64,000 bases of DNA from Elusimicrobiota bacterium (GCA_016721625.1 JADKHR010000001.1:806001-870000), one strand, 5' to 3'. Positions 25,350 to 34,784 are shown, counted from the stretch's first letter. A program made the numbers and translations. Notes: a model not told the origin generated them from the letters alone.

Positions 25350-26579
25350 TTAGGCGGGTTTGGCCGCAAGTTCTTTGGTGATCATCATGCCGATCTCGTT
25401 GCGCTGAATTTGGTTCGTGCCCTCGTAGATTTGGGTGATCTTCGCGTCCCGCAGGAACTTCTCAACGGGGAAGTCCCGCATGTACCCGATGCCGCCGCAC
25501 AACTGGATGGCGCTGTCCGCCACCCAAAACGACGTGTCCGAGCAAAATAGTTTCACCATGCCGGAATATTTCGTCCAGCGGGAGGAGGATACCTTTTTCA
25601 TTTCCTCGTAGACCGTCTTGCCGGACTTCTCGGAAGCCTCGACGGCGGCCTTCATGTCCACGTCCATGGCGCGCGTCACGGAGTAAAGAAGCGCCCGGGC
25701 GGCTTCCAGGTTCGTGGCCATGTCGGCCACCATGTGTTGGGACGTGGGGAAGGAAAGGACGGACTGGCCGAATTGCCGGCGAACCTTGGCATAGGCCAGG
25801 GCTTCGTTCATGGCCCCGGTCCCGATGCCCAAGGCCTGGGCGGCCACGCCGGGCCGGGAAATGTCGAAGGTGGCCTGGGCCACGAACAACCCGAACCCTT
25901 CCTTGCCCAGCATTTGGGAGGCCGGCACCCGGCAGTTGTCGAAAACGAGCTCGTAGGTGTAGCTGGCGCGGATGCCCATCTTGGTTTCTTTCTTACCGAA
26001 GGTGAACCCTTTCATGCCTTTTTCCACGACGAAGGCGGAGATGCCGCGGGCGCCGCGAGAAGGGTCCGTGGTGGCGAAAACCGAGTAGATCTCGGCGGCC
26101 TCGCCGTTGGAGCAGAAGTTCTTGACCCCGTTTAAAACATAGAAGTCCCCGTCTTTTTTCGCCGTGCACTTGGTCGCCGTGGCGTCGGAACCCGCCTCGG
26201 GTTCGGTGATCGCGAAGGCGCCCAAACGTTTACCGCTGGCCAAATCGGGAAGCCATCGTTTTTTCTGTTCCGGAGTTCCGAACAGGATAATAGGAAACGC
26301 ACCGAGCGCCGTCGCCGCGAGAGCCAACGCGATGCCCCCGCAGGCTTTGGAAAGTTCCTCCACCACCAGGACCAGCTCAAAACCCGCCCCGCCCAGACCT
26401 CCGTAATTGGGGTGGAAATAGACGCCGAACAAGTCCGCCTTCCGCAGTTCCTCCACGATTTCCCAGGGGAAGCTCTCCTCCGCATCGTGTTTTTCACGGA
26501 CGGGTTTGATCTTTTTTTCAGCGATCTCCCGGGCGGTTTGGACGATGGCGTCCTGGTCTTCGGTCAGAAAGTAGTTCAT
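25350..26579 (-). CDS. Acyl-CoA dehydrogenase (short-chain/butyryl-CoA type)
   Basis: A 409-aa FAD enzyme with GAFAITEPEAGSDATATK and the catalytic Glu in QIYEGTNQIQR, plus the CoA-side signature CGGIGYMRDFPVEKFLRDAK. It desaturates acyl-CoAs, or runs in reverse as a reductase when coupled to a bifurcating Etf. It lies upstream of etfB-etfA, which suggests one complex like Bcd-Etf or CarC-CarDE. Chain-length specificity cannot be read reliably from sequence. Confidence 0.93.
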   Translation of the reverse strand: MNYFLTEDQDAIVQTAREIAEKKIKPVREKHDAEESFPWEIVEELRKADLFGVYFHPNYGGLGGAGFELVLVVEELSKACGGIALALAATALGAFPIILFGTPEQKKRWLPDLASGKRLGAFAITEPEAGSDATATKCTAKKDGDFYVLNGVKNFCSNGEAAEIYSVFATTDPSRGARGISAFVVEKGMKGFTFGKKETKMGIRASYTYELVFDNCRVPASQMLGKEGFGLFVAQATFDISRPGVAAQALGIGTGAMNEALAYAKVRRQFGQSVLSFPTSQHMVADMATNLEAARALLYSVTRAMDVDMKAAVEASEKSGKTVYEEMKKVSSSRWTKYSGMVKLFCSDTSFWVADSAIQLCGGIGYMRDFPVEKFLRDAKITQIYEGTNQIQRNEIGMMITKELAAKPA

Positions 26580-26647
26580 AAGATCTCCTCTACGGGTGGT
26601 CCTGAAGTGTGGGCGACAGGGCGTTACTATACAAAATCTTCACGCGC

Positions 26648-27406
26648 TCAGCGCGACGCGCGGCGGGGCGACGGATTGGCCACCGTGTTGTCGTCGGCCA
26701 TGTGGTGGGGATCGATCCGCGGGGCCAGGCGATGGGCCCGGATCTTTTTGAGCCCCTGCCAGGCCGCCGCTTGTTCCGCCTCTTTTTTGGAATGCCCTTC
26801 GCCGACGCCCAGGAGCCGCCGGCGCACGTGCACGCGCATGAAAAAGGTTTTGTTGTGGTCGGGACCCTTCTGTTCTTCCAGCGTGTAGGAAGGCGGCATT
26901 TTATACCGCTTTTGAATGATTTCTTGAAGTTTGCTTTTGTAATCGGTCTCGATGATGCGCTTTTTCTTGGAAAGAAACCGGACGATGAAACGCTGGGCCA
27001 CGGAGAATCCGCCGTCCAGGAAAAGCGCCCCGAGGAGCGCTTCGAAGGCGTTGGCCAACAAGCTCTCGCGGTCGCGGCCGCCCGTGGCTTCTTCCCCGTC
27101 CGACATCCACAGGTAATGGCCTAGGCGGATCTCCCGGGCCCAGGCCACCAAGGCCGGGCGGGAAACCAGTTGGGATTTCAACTTGGAAAGTTTTCCCTCG
27201 TCCTCGTCCGGATACCGTTTGAAGAGGTAGTGGGCCACGATGGCGGCCAGGATGCTGTCCCCCAAAAACTCCAAGCGTTCATTAAAAGCCCGGCTCCCCT
27301 TCTCGATGGCGAACGATTTGTGGGTGAGGGCCTCTTCCAACAGTTTCGGGGTCTTGAACACATGCCGGGCGGCCCGTTCCAGCGGCGCGGAATCTTCGCG
27401 AGGCAT
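26648..27406 (-). CDS. rnc: Ribonuclease III
   Basis: Cleaves double-stranded RNA in rRNA processing. The 252-aa product has the catalytic signature NERLEFLGDSILAAIVAHYL, a second acidic motif LLANAFEALLGALFLDGG, and a C-terminal dsRNA-binding domain (KSKLQEIIQKRYKMPPSY, GEGHSKKEAEQAAAWQGL). A short basic tail of ~25 residues follows. It lies 9 bases after fabF at the end of the fatty-acid operon, a common arrangement. No clear ribosome binding site is seen. Confidence 0.96.
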   Translation of the reverse strand: MPREDSAPLERAARHVFKTPKLLEEALTHKSFAIEKGSRAFNERLEFLGDSILAAIVAHYLFKRYPDEDEGKLSKLKSQLVSRPALVAWAREIRLGHYLWMSDGEEATGGRDRESLLANAFEALLGALFLDGGFSVAQRFIVRFLSKKKRIIETDYKSKLQEIIQKRYKMPPSYTLEEQKGPDHNKTFFMRVHVRRRLLGVGEGHSKKEAEQAAAWQGLKKIRAHRLAPRIDPHHMADDNTVANPSPRRASR

Positions 27407-27415
27407 GGCGGAAAG

Positions 27416-28669
27416 TTAGGCGTCGAACCGCTTGGCCACCACCACGGCATTGTGCCCCCCGAACCCCAGGGAGTTGGAAAGCGCGCATTGAATCTGGGCG
27501 GTACGGGCCACGTTCGGCACGTAGTCCAAATCGCATTCGGGGTCCGGCGTCTCATAATTAACCGTGGGATGGATGAACCCATTTTCCATGCACAAAAGCG
27601 TGGCGATTAGCTCCACCGCGCCGGCGGCGCCGAGAAGGTGGCCGGTCATGGACTTCGTCGATGAAACGGCGAGCTTTTTGGCGTGGGCCCCGAACACTTT
27701 TTTCAAGGCCAGGGTCTCGGTTTTGTCGTTCAATTCCGTGGAGGTCCCGTGGGCGTTGATATAGTCCACCTCTTCGGGACGAACCCCCGCGTCCTCCATG
27801 GCCAACTGCATGGCCCGACTGGCCGCCTTCCCTTCCGGCGACGGGGCGGTGATGTGATAGGCGTCGTCGGTGGCGCCGAACCCGGCCAACTCGCCGTAGA
27901 TATGGGCGCCCCGGGCTTGGGCGTGTTCCAGGGTTTCCAGAACCAAAACCCCCGCTCCCTCCCCCATAATGAATCCCGACCGGTTCTTGTCGAAAGGCCG
28001 GCAGGCCTTTTCGGGCCGGTCGTTAAAATCCGTCGTGAGGGCCCGGGCCTGGCAGAACCCCGCATAACCGAGGGCCGTGATGGCCGCCTCGGCTCCCCCC
28101 GCCAGGAGAACGTCCGCGTCGCCGTAACGAAGATGCCGGAGCGCGGCGCCCAAGGCATGGTTGGCCGTGGCGCAGGCCGAACTCACCGAATAGTTGGGAC
28201 CCGTCAGCCCGAACTCGATGGCGATCTCGCCGGAGGCAATGTTGGAGATCAGCATCGGGATCAGGAAAGGGGATACCCGCCGCATCCCCTTGGCGAGGAT
28301 GACGCTGTGTTCGGTTTCGATGGTCTGGAGGCCCCCGATGCCGGACCCCACGATGACCCCGCACCGTTCAACGTTCTCTTTCGTGAAATCAATCGCGGCA
28401 TCCTCCACCGCCAGCCGGGCCGCGGCCAAGGCGAACTGGGCGAAGGGATCCATGCGTTTGATCTTTTTTTTGTCCATGAAACGCTCGGCGTCGAACCCCT
28501 TCACCTCGGCGTCGATCTGGCAGGGATAGGTGGACACGTCGAAATAGCTGACCCGTCCCACACCCGAACGACCGTTTTTGATGGACTCCAGAAACGCCGC
28601 TTTACCGATTCCAATGGGGCTCACGACCCCGAGACCGGTCACGACGATGCGCTTTTTATTCATGGACAT
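27416..28669 (-). CDS. fabF: 3-oxoacyl-ACP synthase II
   Basis: Elongating condensing enzyme of type II fatty-acid synthesis. The 417-aa product has the catalytic Cys in SSACATANHAL, His in NAHGTSTELND and the second His in KSMTGHLLGAAGAVE, plus the C-terminal GFGGHNAVVV. ATG 28669 follows TTTTGGAGAA. A second ATG two codons later is possible. It follows acpP by 66 bp, the conserved acpP-fabF order. Confidence 0.97.
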   Translation of the reverse strand: MSMNKKRIVVTGLGVVSPIGIGKAAFLESIKNGRSGVGRVSYFDVSTYPCQIDAEVKGFDAERFMDKKKIKRMDPFAQFALAAARLAVEDAAIDFTKENVERCGVIVGSGIGGLQTIETEHSVILAKGMRRVSPFLIPMLISNIASGEIAIEFGLTGPNYSVSSACATANHALGAALRHLRYGDADVLLAGGAEAAITALGYAGFCQARALTTDFNDRPEKACRPFDKNRSGFIMGEGAGVLVLETLEHAQARGAHIYGELAGFGATDDAYHITAPSPEGKAASRAMQLAMEDAGVRPEEVDYINAHGTSTELNDKTETLALKKVFGAHAKKLAVSSTKSMTGHLLGAAGAVELIATLLCMENGFIHPTVNYETPDPECDLDYVPNVARTAQIQCALSNSLGFGGHNAVVVAKRFDA

Positions 28670-28735
28670 AAACGATTCTCCAAAACGTCGGCCCCGAGCG
28701 GCTCCAACATCGGCCGCTCGGGGCCGGAGGTTGAT

Positions 28736-28975
28736 CTATTTTTTGTGGCCTTTAATGTAGTTGACGGCTTGGGTGACGGTTTGGATCTTCTCCGCCTCTT
28801 CGTCGGGAATCTCCATGTCGAAGGCTTCTTCCAGCGCCATCACCAACTCCACGGTGTCGAGGGAATCGGCCCCGAGGTCGTTCACAAAGGACGCCTCCGG
28901 CTTCACCTGCGCCGCGTCGACGCCCAACTGCTCCACGATGATGTCCCTTACTTTTGTGTCGATGTCATCTGCCAC
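28736..28975 (-). CDS. acpP: Acyl carrier protein
   Basis: A 79-aa acidic carrier. The 4'-phosphopantetheine Ser is in DLGADSLDTVELVMALEEAF. Starts at GTG 28975 with AGGAGG about 5 bases upstream. It carries growing acyl chains for the FabD/F/G/H enzymes beside it. The 134-bp gap to fabG holds only its ribosome binding site and GC-rich sequence. Confidence 0.97.
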   Translation of the reverse strand: MADDIDTKVRDIIVEQLGVDAAQVKPEASFVNDLGADSLDTVELVMALEEAFDMEIPDEEAEKIQTVTQAVNYIKGHKK

Positions 28976-29109
28976 GTGTGCCTCCTGACGGAATGTGGGC
29001 CGGGAGGCTCAACGTGCGTGGGTTCGCCCCGCGCGCGTTGGGCTTCCGTCGCCCTCCTGCAAAACGATTCAACCACGCCTCTCACGCCCCCCGCCGGGGA
29101 GCGGAGGCC

Positions 29110-29853
29110 TCACATGTACATCCCGCCGTTAACGGAAAGGACCTGGCCGGAGATGTAGGAGCTTTCCTCGGAGGCGAGAAAGAGCGCGGCGTTGGCCACG
29201 TCCTGGGCTTCCCCGAGGCGCGTCAACGGAATGATGTCGGTGAGCTTCTTTTTTTGTTCGTCGCTGAGTTTGTCCGTCATCGCGGTGCGGATGAAACCGG
29301 GAGCGATGGCGTTCACGAGCACCTGCCGGCTCGCGAATTCCCGAGCACAGGTCTTGGTAAAGGCCACGAGCCCCCCCTTGGAAGCGGAGTAGTTGGCCTG
29401 CCCCGCGTTCCCCATCAGCCCCACGATGGAGGCAATGTTGATGATCCGGCCCTTCTGGGCCTTGAACATGGGGCGGACGACGGCCTTCGTGCAGTTGAAG
29501 GGCCCTTTCAGGTTGACGGCCAAAACGGCGTCCCACTCGGCGTCCGACATGCGCATGAGGAGATTGTCTTTGGTGATCCCGGCGTTGTTGACCAGAACGT
29601 CCACCCGGCCCAGGGCCGCGACGACGGCTTGAACCCACTTTTCGCATTCTTCAAAAATCGTCACGTTCACTTTCGCGGCGTGGGTTTTGACCCCGTATTT
29701 CTTGGCGATTTCCTCCGCCGTGGCCTGGCACACTTGCTCGTTCACATCGCACAGGGCGAGGTTGGCTCCCTCCTTGGCGAAGGTCTCGGCGATGGCCCGG
29801 CCGATGCCTTGGGCGCCGCCGGTAATGAGGGCTGTTTGGTCTTTGAGTCTCAT
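29110..29853 (-). CDS. fabG: 3-oxoacyl-ACP reductase
   Basis: NADPH-dependent ketoreductase of the short-chain dehydrogenase family, 247 aa. The cofactor motif is TGGAQGIGRAIAETF, NNAGI is present, and the catalytic Ser and YxxxK are in IVGLMGNAGQANYSASKGG. The C-terminus YISGQVLSVNGGMYM is typical. It reduces 3-oxoacyl-ACP made by FabF and FabH, and sits between fabD and acpP. Confidence 0.96.
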   Translation of the reverse strand: MRLKDQTALITGGAQGIGRAIAETFAKEGANLALCDVNEQVCQATAEEIAKKYGVKTHAAKVNVTIFEECEKWVQAVVAALGRVDVLVNNAGITKDNLLMRMSDAEWDAVLAVNLKGPFNCTKAVVRPMFKAQKGRIINIASIVGLMGNAGQANYSASKGGLVAFTKTCAREFASRQVLVNAIAPGFIRTAMTDKLSDEQKKKLTDIIPLTRLGEAQDVANAALFLASEESSYISGQVLSVNGGMYM

Positions 29854-29865
29854 GGGATCATCCTT

Positions 29866-30810
29866 TCAAGAAGAAACGGAAGGCGCGGAAAGGAGCGCCT
29901 CCGCCGATTTCTTGTCCTCTATATTAGAAAATTTTCGCGTCTTATCGGTCCTCCGCAGAAGGCCCGAGAGGACGCGGCCGGGGCCCACCTCAATGAACGT
30001 TTCGACCCCCGCGCCGATCATGAATCGGAGGGTGTCCTCCCAGAGGACCGCGTGGTCGATCTGTTGCACCAGCTTTTTTCGGATCTCGTCGGGATCCGTG
30101 GTCAGCCCGGCGTCCACGTTGGCCACGATGGGAACGGCGGGACGAACGATCCGAGCCCCCGCCAGCACCGCGGCCATCCGTTCCGCCGCGGGATGCATGA
30201 GCGAAGAATGAAAGGCCCCGGATACATTCAGGCGAAGCGATTTGGGGGAACCCGCCGCCTGGGCGAGCCGAACCGCTTCTTCCACGGCCTCCACCGATCC
30301 CGCAATCACAATTTGTCCCGGGCAATTGAAATTGACCGCCTGGCAAACGCCCCGTTCCGAGGCTCGTCGGCAAAGGTCTTCCACCACGGCGCGTTCCAAA
30401 CCGATGATCGCCGCCATGGTCCCGGAGGCCTGTTCCCCCGCTTCACCCAAAAATTCGCCCCGGGCTTTCACCAGGTCCAGCCCGGTTTCGAAATCGAAAG
30501 CGCCCGCCGCGCAGAGCGCCGAATATTCCCCCAGACTGTGCCCCGCCATGACGTCCGGGCGGGGTCCGCCGTTCTTCAGCACCTCGTACGCCGCCAAAGA
30601 GACGATGAAAAGAGACACCTGGGTGAAACGGGTTTGCCGCAGTTTTTCCTCGGGCCCGTTCAAAAAAACGTCGAGATAGTCCCGCCCCAGTTTCGCCTCC
30701 GCGCGCTCAAAGATCGCTCGGGCCGCCGGGAAATGGTCGTGGAGGTCCTTTCCCATTCCCACCGATTGAGACCCCTGCCCGGGGAAAACGAAGGCGGTTT
30801 TCATCCCCAT
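29866..30810 (-). CDS. fabD: Malonyl-CoA:ACP transacylase
   Basis: Loads malonyl groups onto ACP. The 314-aa product has FVFPGQGSQSVGMGKDL at the N-terminus, the nucleophile Ser in AGHSLGEYSALCAAGA, and the catalytic His in NVSGAFHSSLM. It overlaps the end of fabH by 10 bp. The start may be ATG 30810 or the ATG two codons later. The tail after VLSGLLRRTDKTRKF is Ser-rich and slightly longer than usual. Confidence 0.96.
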   Translation of the reverse strand: MGMKTAFVFPGQGSQSVGMGKDLHDHFPAARAIFERAEAKLGRDYLDVFLNGPEEKLRQTRFTQVSLFIVSLAAYEVLKNGGPRPDVMAGHSLGEYSALCAAGAFDFETGLDLVKARGEFLGEAGEQASGTMAAIIGLERAVVEDLCRRASERGVCQAVNFNCPGQIVIAGSVEAVEEAVRLAQAAGSPKSLRLNVSGAFHSSLMHPAAERMAAVLAGARIVRPAVPIVANVDAGLTTDPDEIRKKLVQQIDHAVLWEDTLRFMIGAGVETFIEVGPGRVLSGLLRRTDKTRKFSNIEDKKSAEALLSAPSVSS

Positions 30811-31787
30811 CGCAGTACCGCCGCGCCCCAGGTCAATCCCGCGCCGAAAGCGATCAATTCCACCAGGTCCCCCCGTTTCACCTGCCCGGCGGAAATGGCT
30901 TCGTCCAAGGCGACGATCGTTGTCGCGGCGGACATGTTGCCGTATTTGTTGACGTTCCGAAAAATCCGGTCGTTCGGGATGTTCACGCGCTTAGCCACCG
31001 CGTCGATGATTCGGAGATTGGCCTGATGGGGGATCATGAGCGTCAAATCCGCGGGAGTGAGACCGGCTTTTTTTAAAGCCGCGAAGGCGGCTTCCACCAT
31101 GCGAGTCACCGCGTGTTTGAACACTTCTTTGCCTTCCATCCGAAGGTAGGGAGGAAACGCCTTGGCCGCGCCGGGGGCCCCCAAGGGATGGCGGGAGCCG
31201 CCGCCGGGAACGGACAAAATATCTCCGACCGCCCCGTCGGCCGAGAGATGAAGCGAGAGAAGGTCCGAGGGACCCTCTTGGGCCTGGACAATCACGGCCC
31301 CCGCCCCGTCGCCGAACAACACGCAGGTTCCCCGGTCCGTCCAATCCGTGATTCGGGAGAGGGTGTCGGCCCCGATCAGGAGCGCGGTTTTTACGACGCC
31401 GGTGGCGATCAGCCCCTGCACCACCGCCAAGCCGTAAATGAAGCCCGAACAGGCCGCCGACACATCGAAAGCGATGCAGGGCGGAGCGCCCAGGGCTTTT
31501 TGCACCAGACAGGCCGTGGACGGCACCAGATGGTCCGGCGTGCAGGTGGCGACAATGATCGCGTCCAACTGGTCGGGCCGGAGCTTGGCCCGTTCCAACG
31601 CTTGGCGGGCGGCCCGCGCCGCCAGATCCGAGGTCGCTTCGTCGGCCGCGGCGATCCGGCGTTCTTTGATCCCGGTGCGTTCCGTGATCCACTCGTCGGA
31701 GGTGTCCACGATCTTGCAGAGATCCGCGTTGGTCAGGATGCGGTCGGGCATTCCCGCTCCCGTGGAAAGAAATTTAAGGCCGAACAT
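30801..31787 (-). CDS. fabH: 3-oxoacyl-ACP synthase III
   Basis: Starts fatty-acid synthesis by condensing acetyl-CoA with malonyl-ACP. The 328-aa product has the catalytic Cys in DVSAACSGFIYGLAV, His in MIPHQANLRIIDAVAKR, and Asn in NVNKYGNMSAATTIVAL. The N-terminus GAGMPDRILTNADL is standard. It follows plsX by 1 bp and overlaps fabD. Confidence 0.96.
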   Translation of the reverse strand: MFGLKFLSTGAGMPDRILTNADLCKIVDTSDEWITERTGIKERRIAAADEATSDLAARAARQALERAKLRPDQLDAIIVATCTPDHLVPSTACLVQKALGAPPCIAFDVSAACSGFIYGLAVVQGLIATGVVKTALLIGADTLSRITDWTDRGTCVLFGDGAGAVIVQAQEGPSDLLSLHLSADGAVGDILSVPGGGSRHPLGAPGAAKAFPPYLRMEGKEVFKHAVTRMVEAAFAALKKAGLTPADLTLMIPHQANLRIIDAVAKRVNIPNDRIFRNVNKYGNMSAATTIVALDEAISAGQVKRGDLVELIAFGAGLTWGAAVLRWG

Positions 31788-31788
31788 A

Positions 31789-32814
31789 TTAAACGGGCAC
31801 CCGAACCGCAGCGGCTGGAGGAGCCTGGTCGTGAAGCTGGTCCGAAATTTGGCGGTTGATGCCGCTTTCGACGAAGGCCGCGGCGGTCCGCACCGCGTTC
31901 TTAATCGACACCGCGTCGGCCCCTCCGTGGGAAATCAACGCCACCCCGTTCACCCCCAAAAGCGGCGCCCCGCCGTGTTCCGCGGGATCCGTCTTCTTGA
32001 TCAGTTCCTTGAAGGCTCCCTTCAATAGATACTTTCCAAAAACAGCCAAGGGATGTTTACGAACCTCGTTTTTGATGAGTTTCAAAACAGCGGCGGCCAA
32101 GCCCTCCCCGAACTTCAACAGGACATTGCCCACGAACCCGTCGCAGACAAAGACGTCCGCCACGCCCGCCGGGATGTCGCGCCCTTCCACATGCCCCAAA
32201 TAGTTCAAACCGCTGGCCCGGAGCAAGGGGTGGGTTTCCAGGGTTAACTCGTTGCCTTTTCCTTCTTCTTCCCCGATGGTCAAGAGACCGACGCGGGGGT
32301 TCGGAATGCCGAACACCGCGCGGGAATAAATCGACCCCATGACGGCGAATTGAACGAGGTTTTTGGGCTTGCAGTCCACATTGGCGCCCACGTCCAGGAT
32401 CACGGCGTGCCCCACCAGGGTCGGAAAAATGGCGGCGATGGCCGGGCGGGAAACCCCGGGCAATCGCCGGAGGTGCCACAGGCTGGCCGCCATGGTCGCG
32501 CCGGAATTGCCCGCGGAAATCAGCGCCTCGGCCTTGCCCTGGGACACCAACTCGGCGCACTGCATGATGGTGGAGTCTTTTTTCGCACGGCAGGCCTCCG
32601 CCGGCTTTTCGTGCATGCCGATCACCGTCGGAGCGTGTTGGATCAAAAACTGGCCCACGGCGCCGTGATGGGCGAGTTCCTGCTCGATCATGCCCCGGTC
32701 GCCCACGAGAATGATCTCGTGCTCCAGCTCTTTCTTCGCCAGGAGCGCGCCTTCGATGTTGATGGGAAGCCCCCGGTCGCCTCCCATGGCGTCCAGGGCG
32801 ATGCGGATGGTCAT
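31789..32814 (-). CDS. plsX: Phosphate acyltransferase PlsX
   Basis: Makes acyl-phosphate from acyl-ACP for phosphatidic acid synthesis. The 341-aa product starts MTIRIALDAMGGDRG. Other family segments are ISAGNSGATMAASLWHLRR, VILDVGANVDCKP and VFVCDGFVGNVLLKFGEG. ATG 32814 was chosen because the frame upstream is only a shadow of rpmF. The C-terminus carries ~30 residues (INRQISDQLHDQAPPAAAVR) beyond the usual end. The rpmF-plsX-fabH order is classic. Confidence 0.95.
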   Translation of the reverse strand: MTIRIALDAMGGDRGLPINIEGALLAKKELEHEIILVGDRGMIEQELAHHGAVGQFLIQHAPTVIGMHEKPAEACRAKKDSTIMQCAELVSQGKAEALISAGNSGATMAASLWHLRRLPGVSRPAIAAIFPTLVGHAVILDVGANVDCKPKNLVQFAVMGSIYSRAVFGIPNPRVGLLTIGEEEGKGNELTLETHPLLRASGLNYLGHVEGRDIPAGVADVFVCDGFVGNVLLKFGEGLAAAVLKLIKNEVRKHPLAVFGKYLLKGAFKELIKKTDPAEHGGAPLLGVNGVALISHGGADAVSIKNAVRTAAAFVESGINRQISDQLHDQAPPAAAVRVPV

Positions 32815-32837
32815 GGGAAAGGGAAACGAAACAAAAC

Positions 32838-33043
32838 TTATTTTCCCTCGTCCTTTTTCTTGGGGGCCTTGGGGGCCAGAACAAGTTCCTTGCCGTAGAA
32901 CCCGCAGGCGGCGCAGACGCGGTGAGGCGGGCGCGCGGCCCCGCAATTGGAACAGCGGGAGAGCGAACCGAACTCCAGCTTGAAGTTAGAGGCCCGCCGG
33001 CTGTCGCGCCGGGCGGGGGAATGTTTTTCTTTGGGTTGGCCAT
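32838..33043 (-). CDS. rpmF: 50S ribosomal protein L32, frameshifted
   Basis: From ATG 33043 the frame reads MANPKK and then goes out of phase. Adding one A (T on the plus strand) to the 5-base run at 33024-33028 restores KKHSPARRDSRRASNFKLE and a zinc ribbon CSNCGAARPPHRVCAACG, ending at TAA 32838 (68 aa). L32 between yceD and plsX is its universal position. Because all residues downstream of the break are conserved, a homopolymer sequencing error is the likely cause. Confidence 0.9.
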
Positions 33044-33069
33044 AGGGGCTGGGTGTCCTTAGTTAAGTT

Positions 33070-33516
33070 TCAAATTTTCAACGCCTGAAAACCCGGGTGA
33101 GAATCCTGGGGCGGGCACCCGCAGGGTCCCGCGTTTAAATTTTTACCGCACCCGGAACAGAGTCCCTTGCATTCCGGCCGACACAGAGGCTGGGGCGGGA
33201 GGGACAGCAAAAGCTGTTGCCGAACATCATCGTCCACATCCAGATACTCCTGGTCGGTGGGCGCTTCCACATCGAAGGCGGGCTCCACCTCCAAGACGTA
33301 CCGTTCCAGGCATCGGGCGCAGGCGATGGAGACCCGAGCGCGGGCCACCACCCAGGCCCACGCGGCGCCGTCCTGTATCTCGGCCCGCATTCGGGCCTGG
33401 ACGGGCCCCATCAGTTCGGGCCGGTCCGGCGTTTCCAGGGGCAGGCGGGCGGAGGGAATGGCCTCTTCCAAATCGATGGGCCCATCACGCACGATGTCCC
33501 GGATGCGCAGTTTCAT
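33070..33516 (-). CDS. yceD: YceD/DUF177 family protein
   Basis: A 148-aa protein with the family core SIACARCLERYVLEVEPAFD, DVDDDVRQQLLLSLPPQPLC and the Cys-rich end CRPECKGLCSGCGKNLNAG. The four Cys pattern suggests metal binding. Members are encoded next to rpmF and have been linked to 23S rRNA accumulation. ATG 33516 is preferred over the longer frame because it starts MKLRIRDI as in homologues. Confidence 0.88.
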   Translation of the reverse strand: MKLRIRDIVRDGPIDLEEAIPSARLPLETPDRPELMGPVQARMRAEIQDGAAWAWVVARARVSIACARCLERYVLEVEPAFDVEAPTDQEYLDVDDDVRQQLLLSLPPQPLCRPECKGLCSGCGKNLNAGPCGCPPQDSHPGFQALKI

Positions 33517-33538
33517 CGTCCGCCCCCCCCAAAGATCC

Positions 33539-33565
33539 ATCTCACCCGAAATTTGCGGGTGAGAT
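33539..33565. promoter_or_regulatory. 10-bp perfect hairpin upstream of yceD-rpmF
   Basis: ATCTCACCCG and CGGGTGAGAT flank a 7-base loop (AAATTTG) in the 90-bp gap between the GT4 stop and yceD. No T-run follows in the minus direction, so it is more likely an operator or mRNA structure in the yceD leader than a terminator. Confidence 0.45.
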
Positions 33566-33606
33566 CCATAAAATCTTGAGAATTGTAGGGGATTGGGAAG
33601 CGGGTG

Positions 33607-34784
33607 TCAACCGCCGCCGGACGTTTGGGGCGGCCAGCCGGCCGCGGGAGACAACCGGGCGTAGAGTTTTTCCTGTTCCCGAACCATGACGTTGATATCG
33701 AATTCCGAGCCGATGGACGCCCGCGCGCGGGCGCCCATGCGGCGGGCCATGGCCTCGTCCTCCAGCAAACGGAGCAGGCGGTCGGCGGTGGCCTGGGGGT
33801 GGCCCGGGTTGATCAGAAAACCGTTCCTCCCGTCCTGGATCACGTCCTTGCAACCGTCCACCGCGTTGACGACACAGGGAATTCCGGAGGCCATGGCCTC
33901 CACCAGAGAGCGCGGCAACCCCTCCCACAGGGAGGTCATGCAAAAAAGATCCGTGCGGGCCAGGATGGGGGCGATGTCCCTTCGCCAACCGGCCAGGACC
34001 ACCCGGGCCCCAGGTTTCGCGAGCGGATCTCCCGCTCGATCTCCGCCCGACCGCGCCCGTCCCCCACGATCAGGAAACGGACGTCGTCCCGGCGCGCCGC
34101 CACGATCTGGGCGGCGCGAATGAAATCGAAGAGGTTTTTCTGGGGTTTGAACGGCCCGATCGTCGTCACCACTTTTTCGCTGGGAAGGAAGGGCAAATCC
34201 ACGGGAGTGTCTCCCCGGTGGACGAGGGTCCGGTAATCGTCCAGCGGCACCCCGCTCCGGATCAACCGGTACTGGCTGGGACGGCCGATGCCGCGGGAGA
34301 GGGCCTCCTCCCGGTTCGCGCTGGAAACGGCGATTAAAACGGTGGTCCACGGCGCCAAGATCCGCTCCAGGAGGACGAACGTCCCCCGAACGATGGCGTT
34401 CTGCCCCGGAGTGAAACCAAACCCATGAAAAGTGTGGACGATGACCGGGACTTCCGCCAGCACGGCCGCGATCCGGCCGAGAACCCCGGCTTTGGAGGAA
34501 TGCGTATGGACGATGTCGGGTTTTTCCTTCCGCAAACCCCGATAAAGATCCACCAACGCCACCAGGTCCCGCCAGGGCGAAACGGGGCGGACGAGGCCCC
34601 GAATGAAGCGCACCGGGAAATTGCCGTTCCGGGCGGCCGGGTCCAGGACGGCGCCCTGCCCGCAGAAAAGCACGGGGGCGTACCGCGTCCGGTCCAACCC
34701 CGTGACGGTGGCCAGAGTGTTCTGTTGGGCGCCCCCCAATTCAAGCTGGGTGACGATGTGGACGACTTTAATTTTTCGGAACAT
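33607..34784 (-). CDS. GT4-family glycosyltransferase, frameshifted
   Basis: The N-terminal half from ATG 34784 (VVHIVTQLELGGAQQNTLAT, DIVHTHSSKAGVLGRIAA, VHTFHGFGF) and the C-terminal half (VVLAGWRRDIAPILARTDLF, LWEGLPRSLVEAMASGIPCV) are in different frames. One extra G in the run at 34008-34011 (C on plus) joins them as NLGARVVLAGW. About 392 aa when repaired. The GT-B fold has an acceptor-side N-terminus and the EGLPxxxxEAMA nucleotide-sugar motif. Probably adds a sugar to a lipid-linked glycan. It overlaps the upstream O-antigen-ligase gene by 17 bp. Confidence 0.85.

Noticed and set aside
28954..31026. Long plus-strand ORF (690 aa) across fabG-fabD
   Set aside because: It is antisense to well-identified genes, has His/Gly/Pro/Arg-rich composition typical of the shadow of GC-rich genes, and no ribosome binding site or family motif.
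24420..33050. Programmed frameshifting in etfA or rpmF
   Set aside because: No slippery heptamer with downstream structure is seen, several unrelated genes show similar indels, and repair at short runs restores motifs. An assembly error is simpler.
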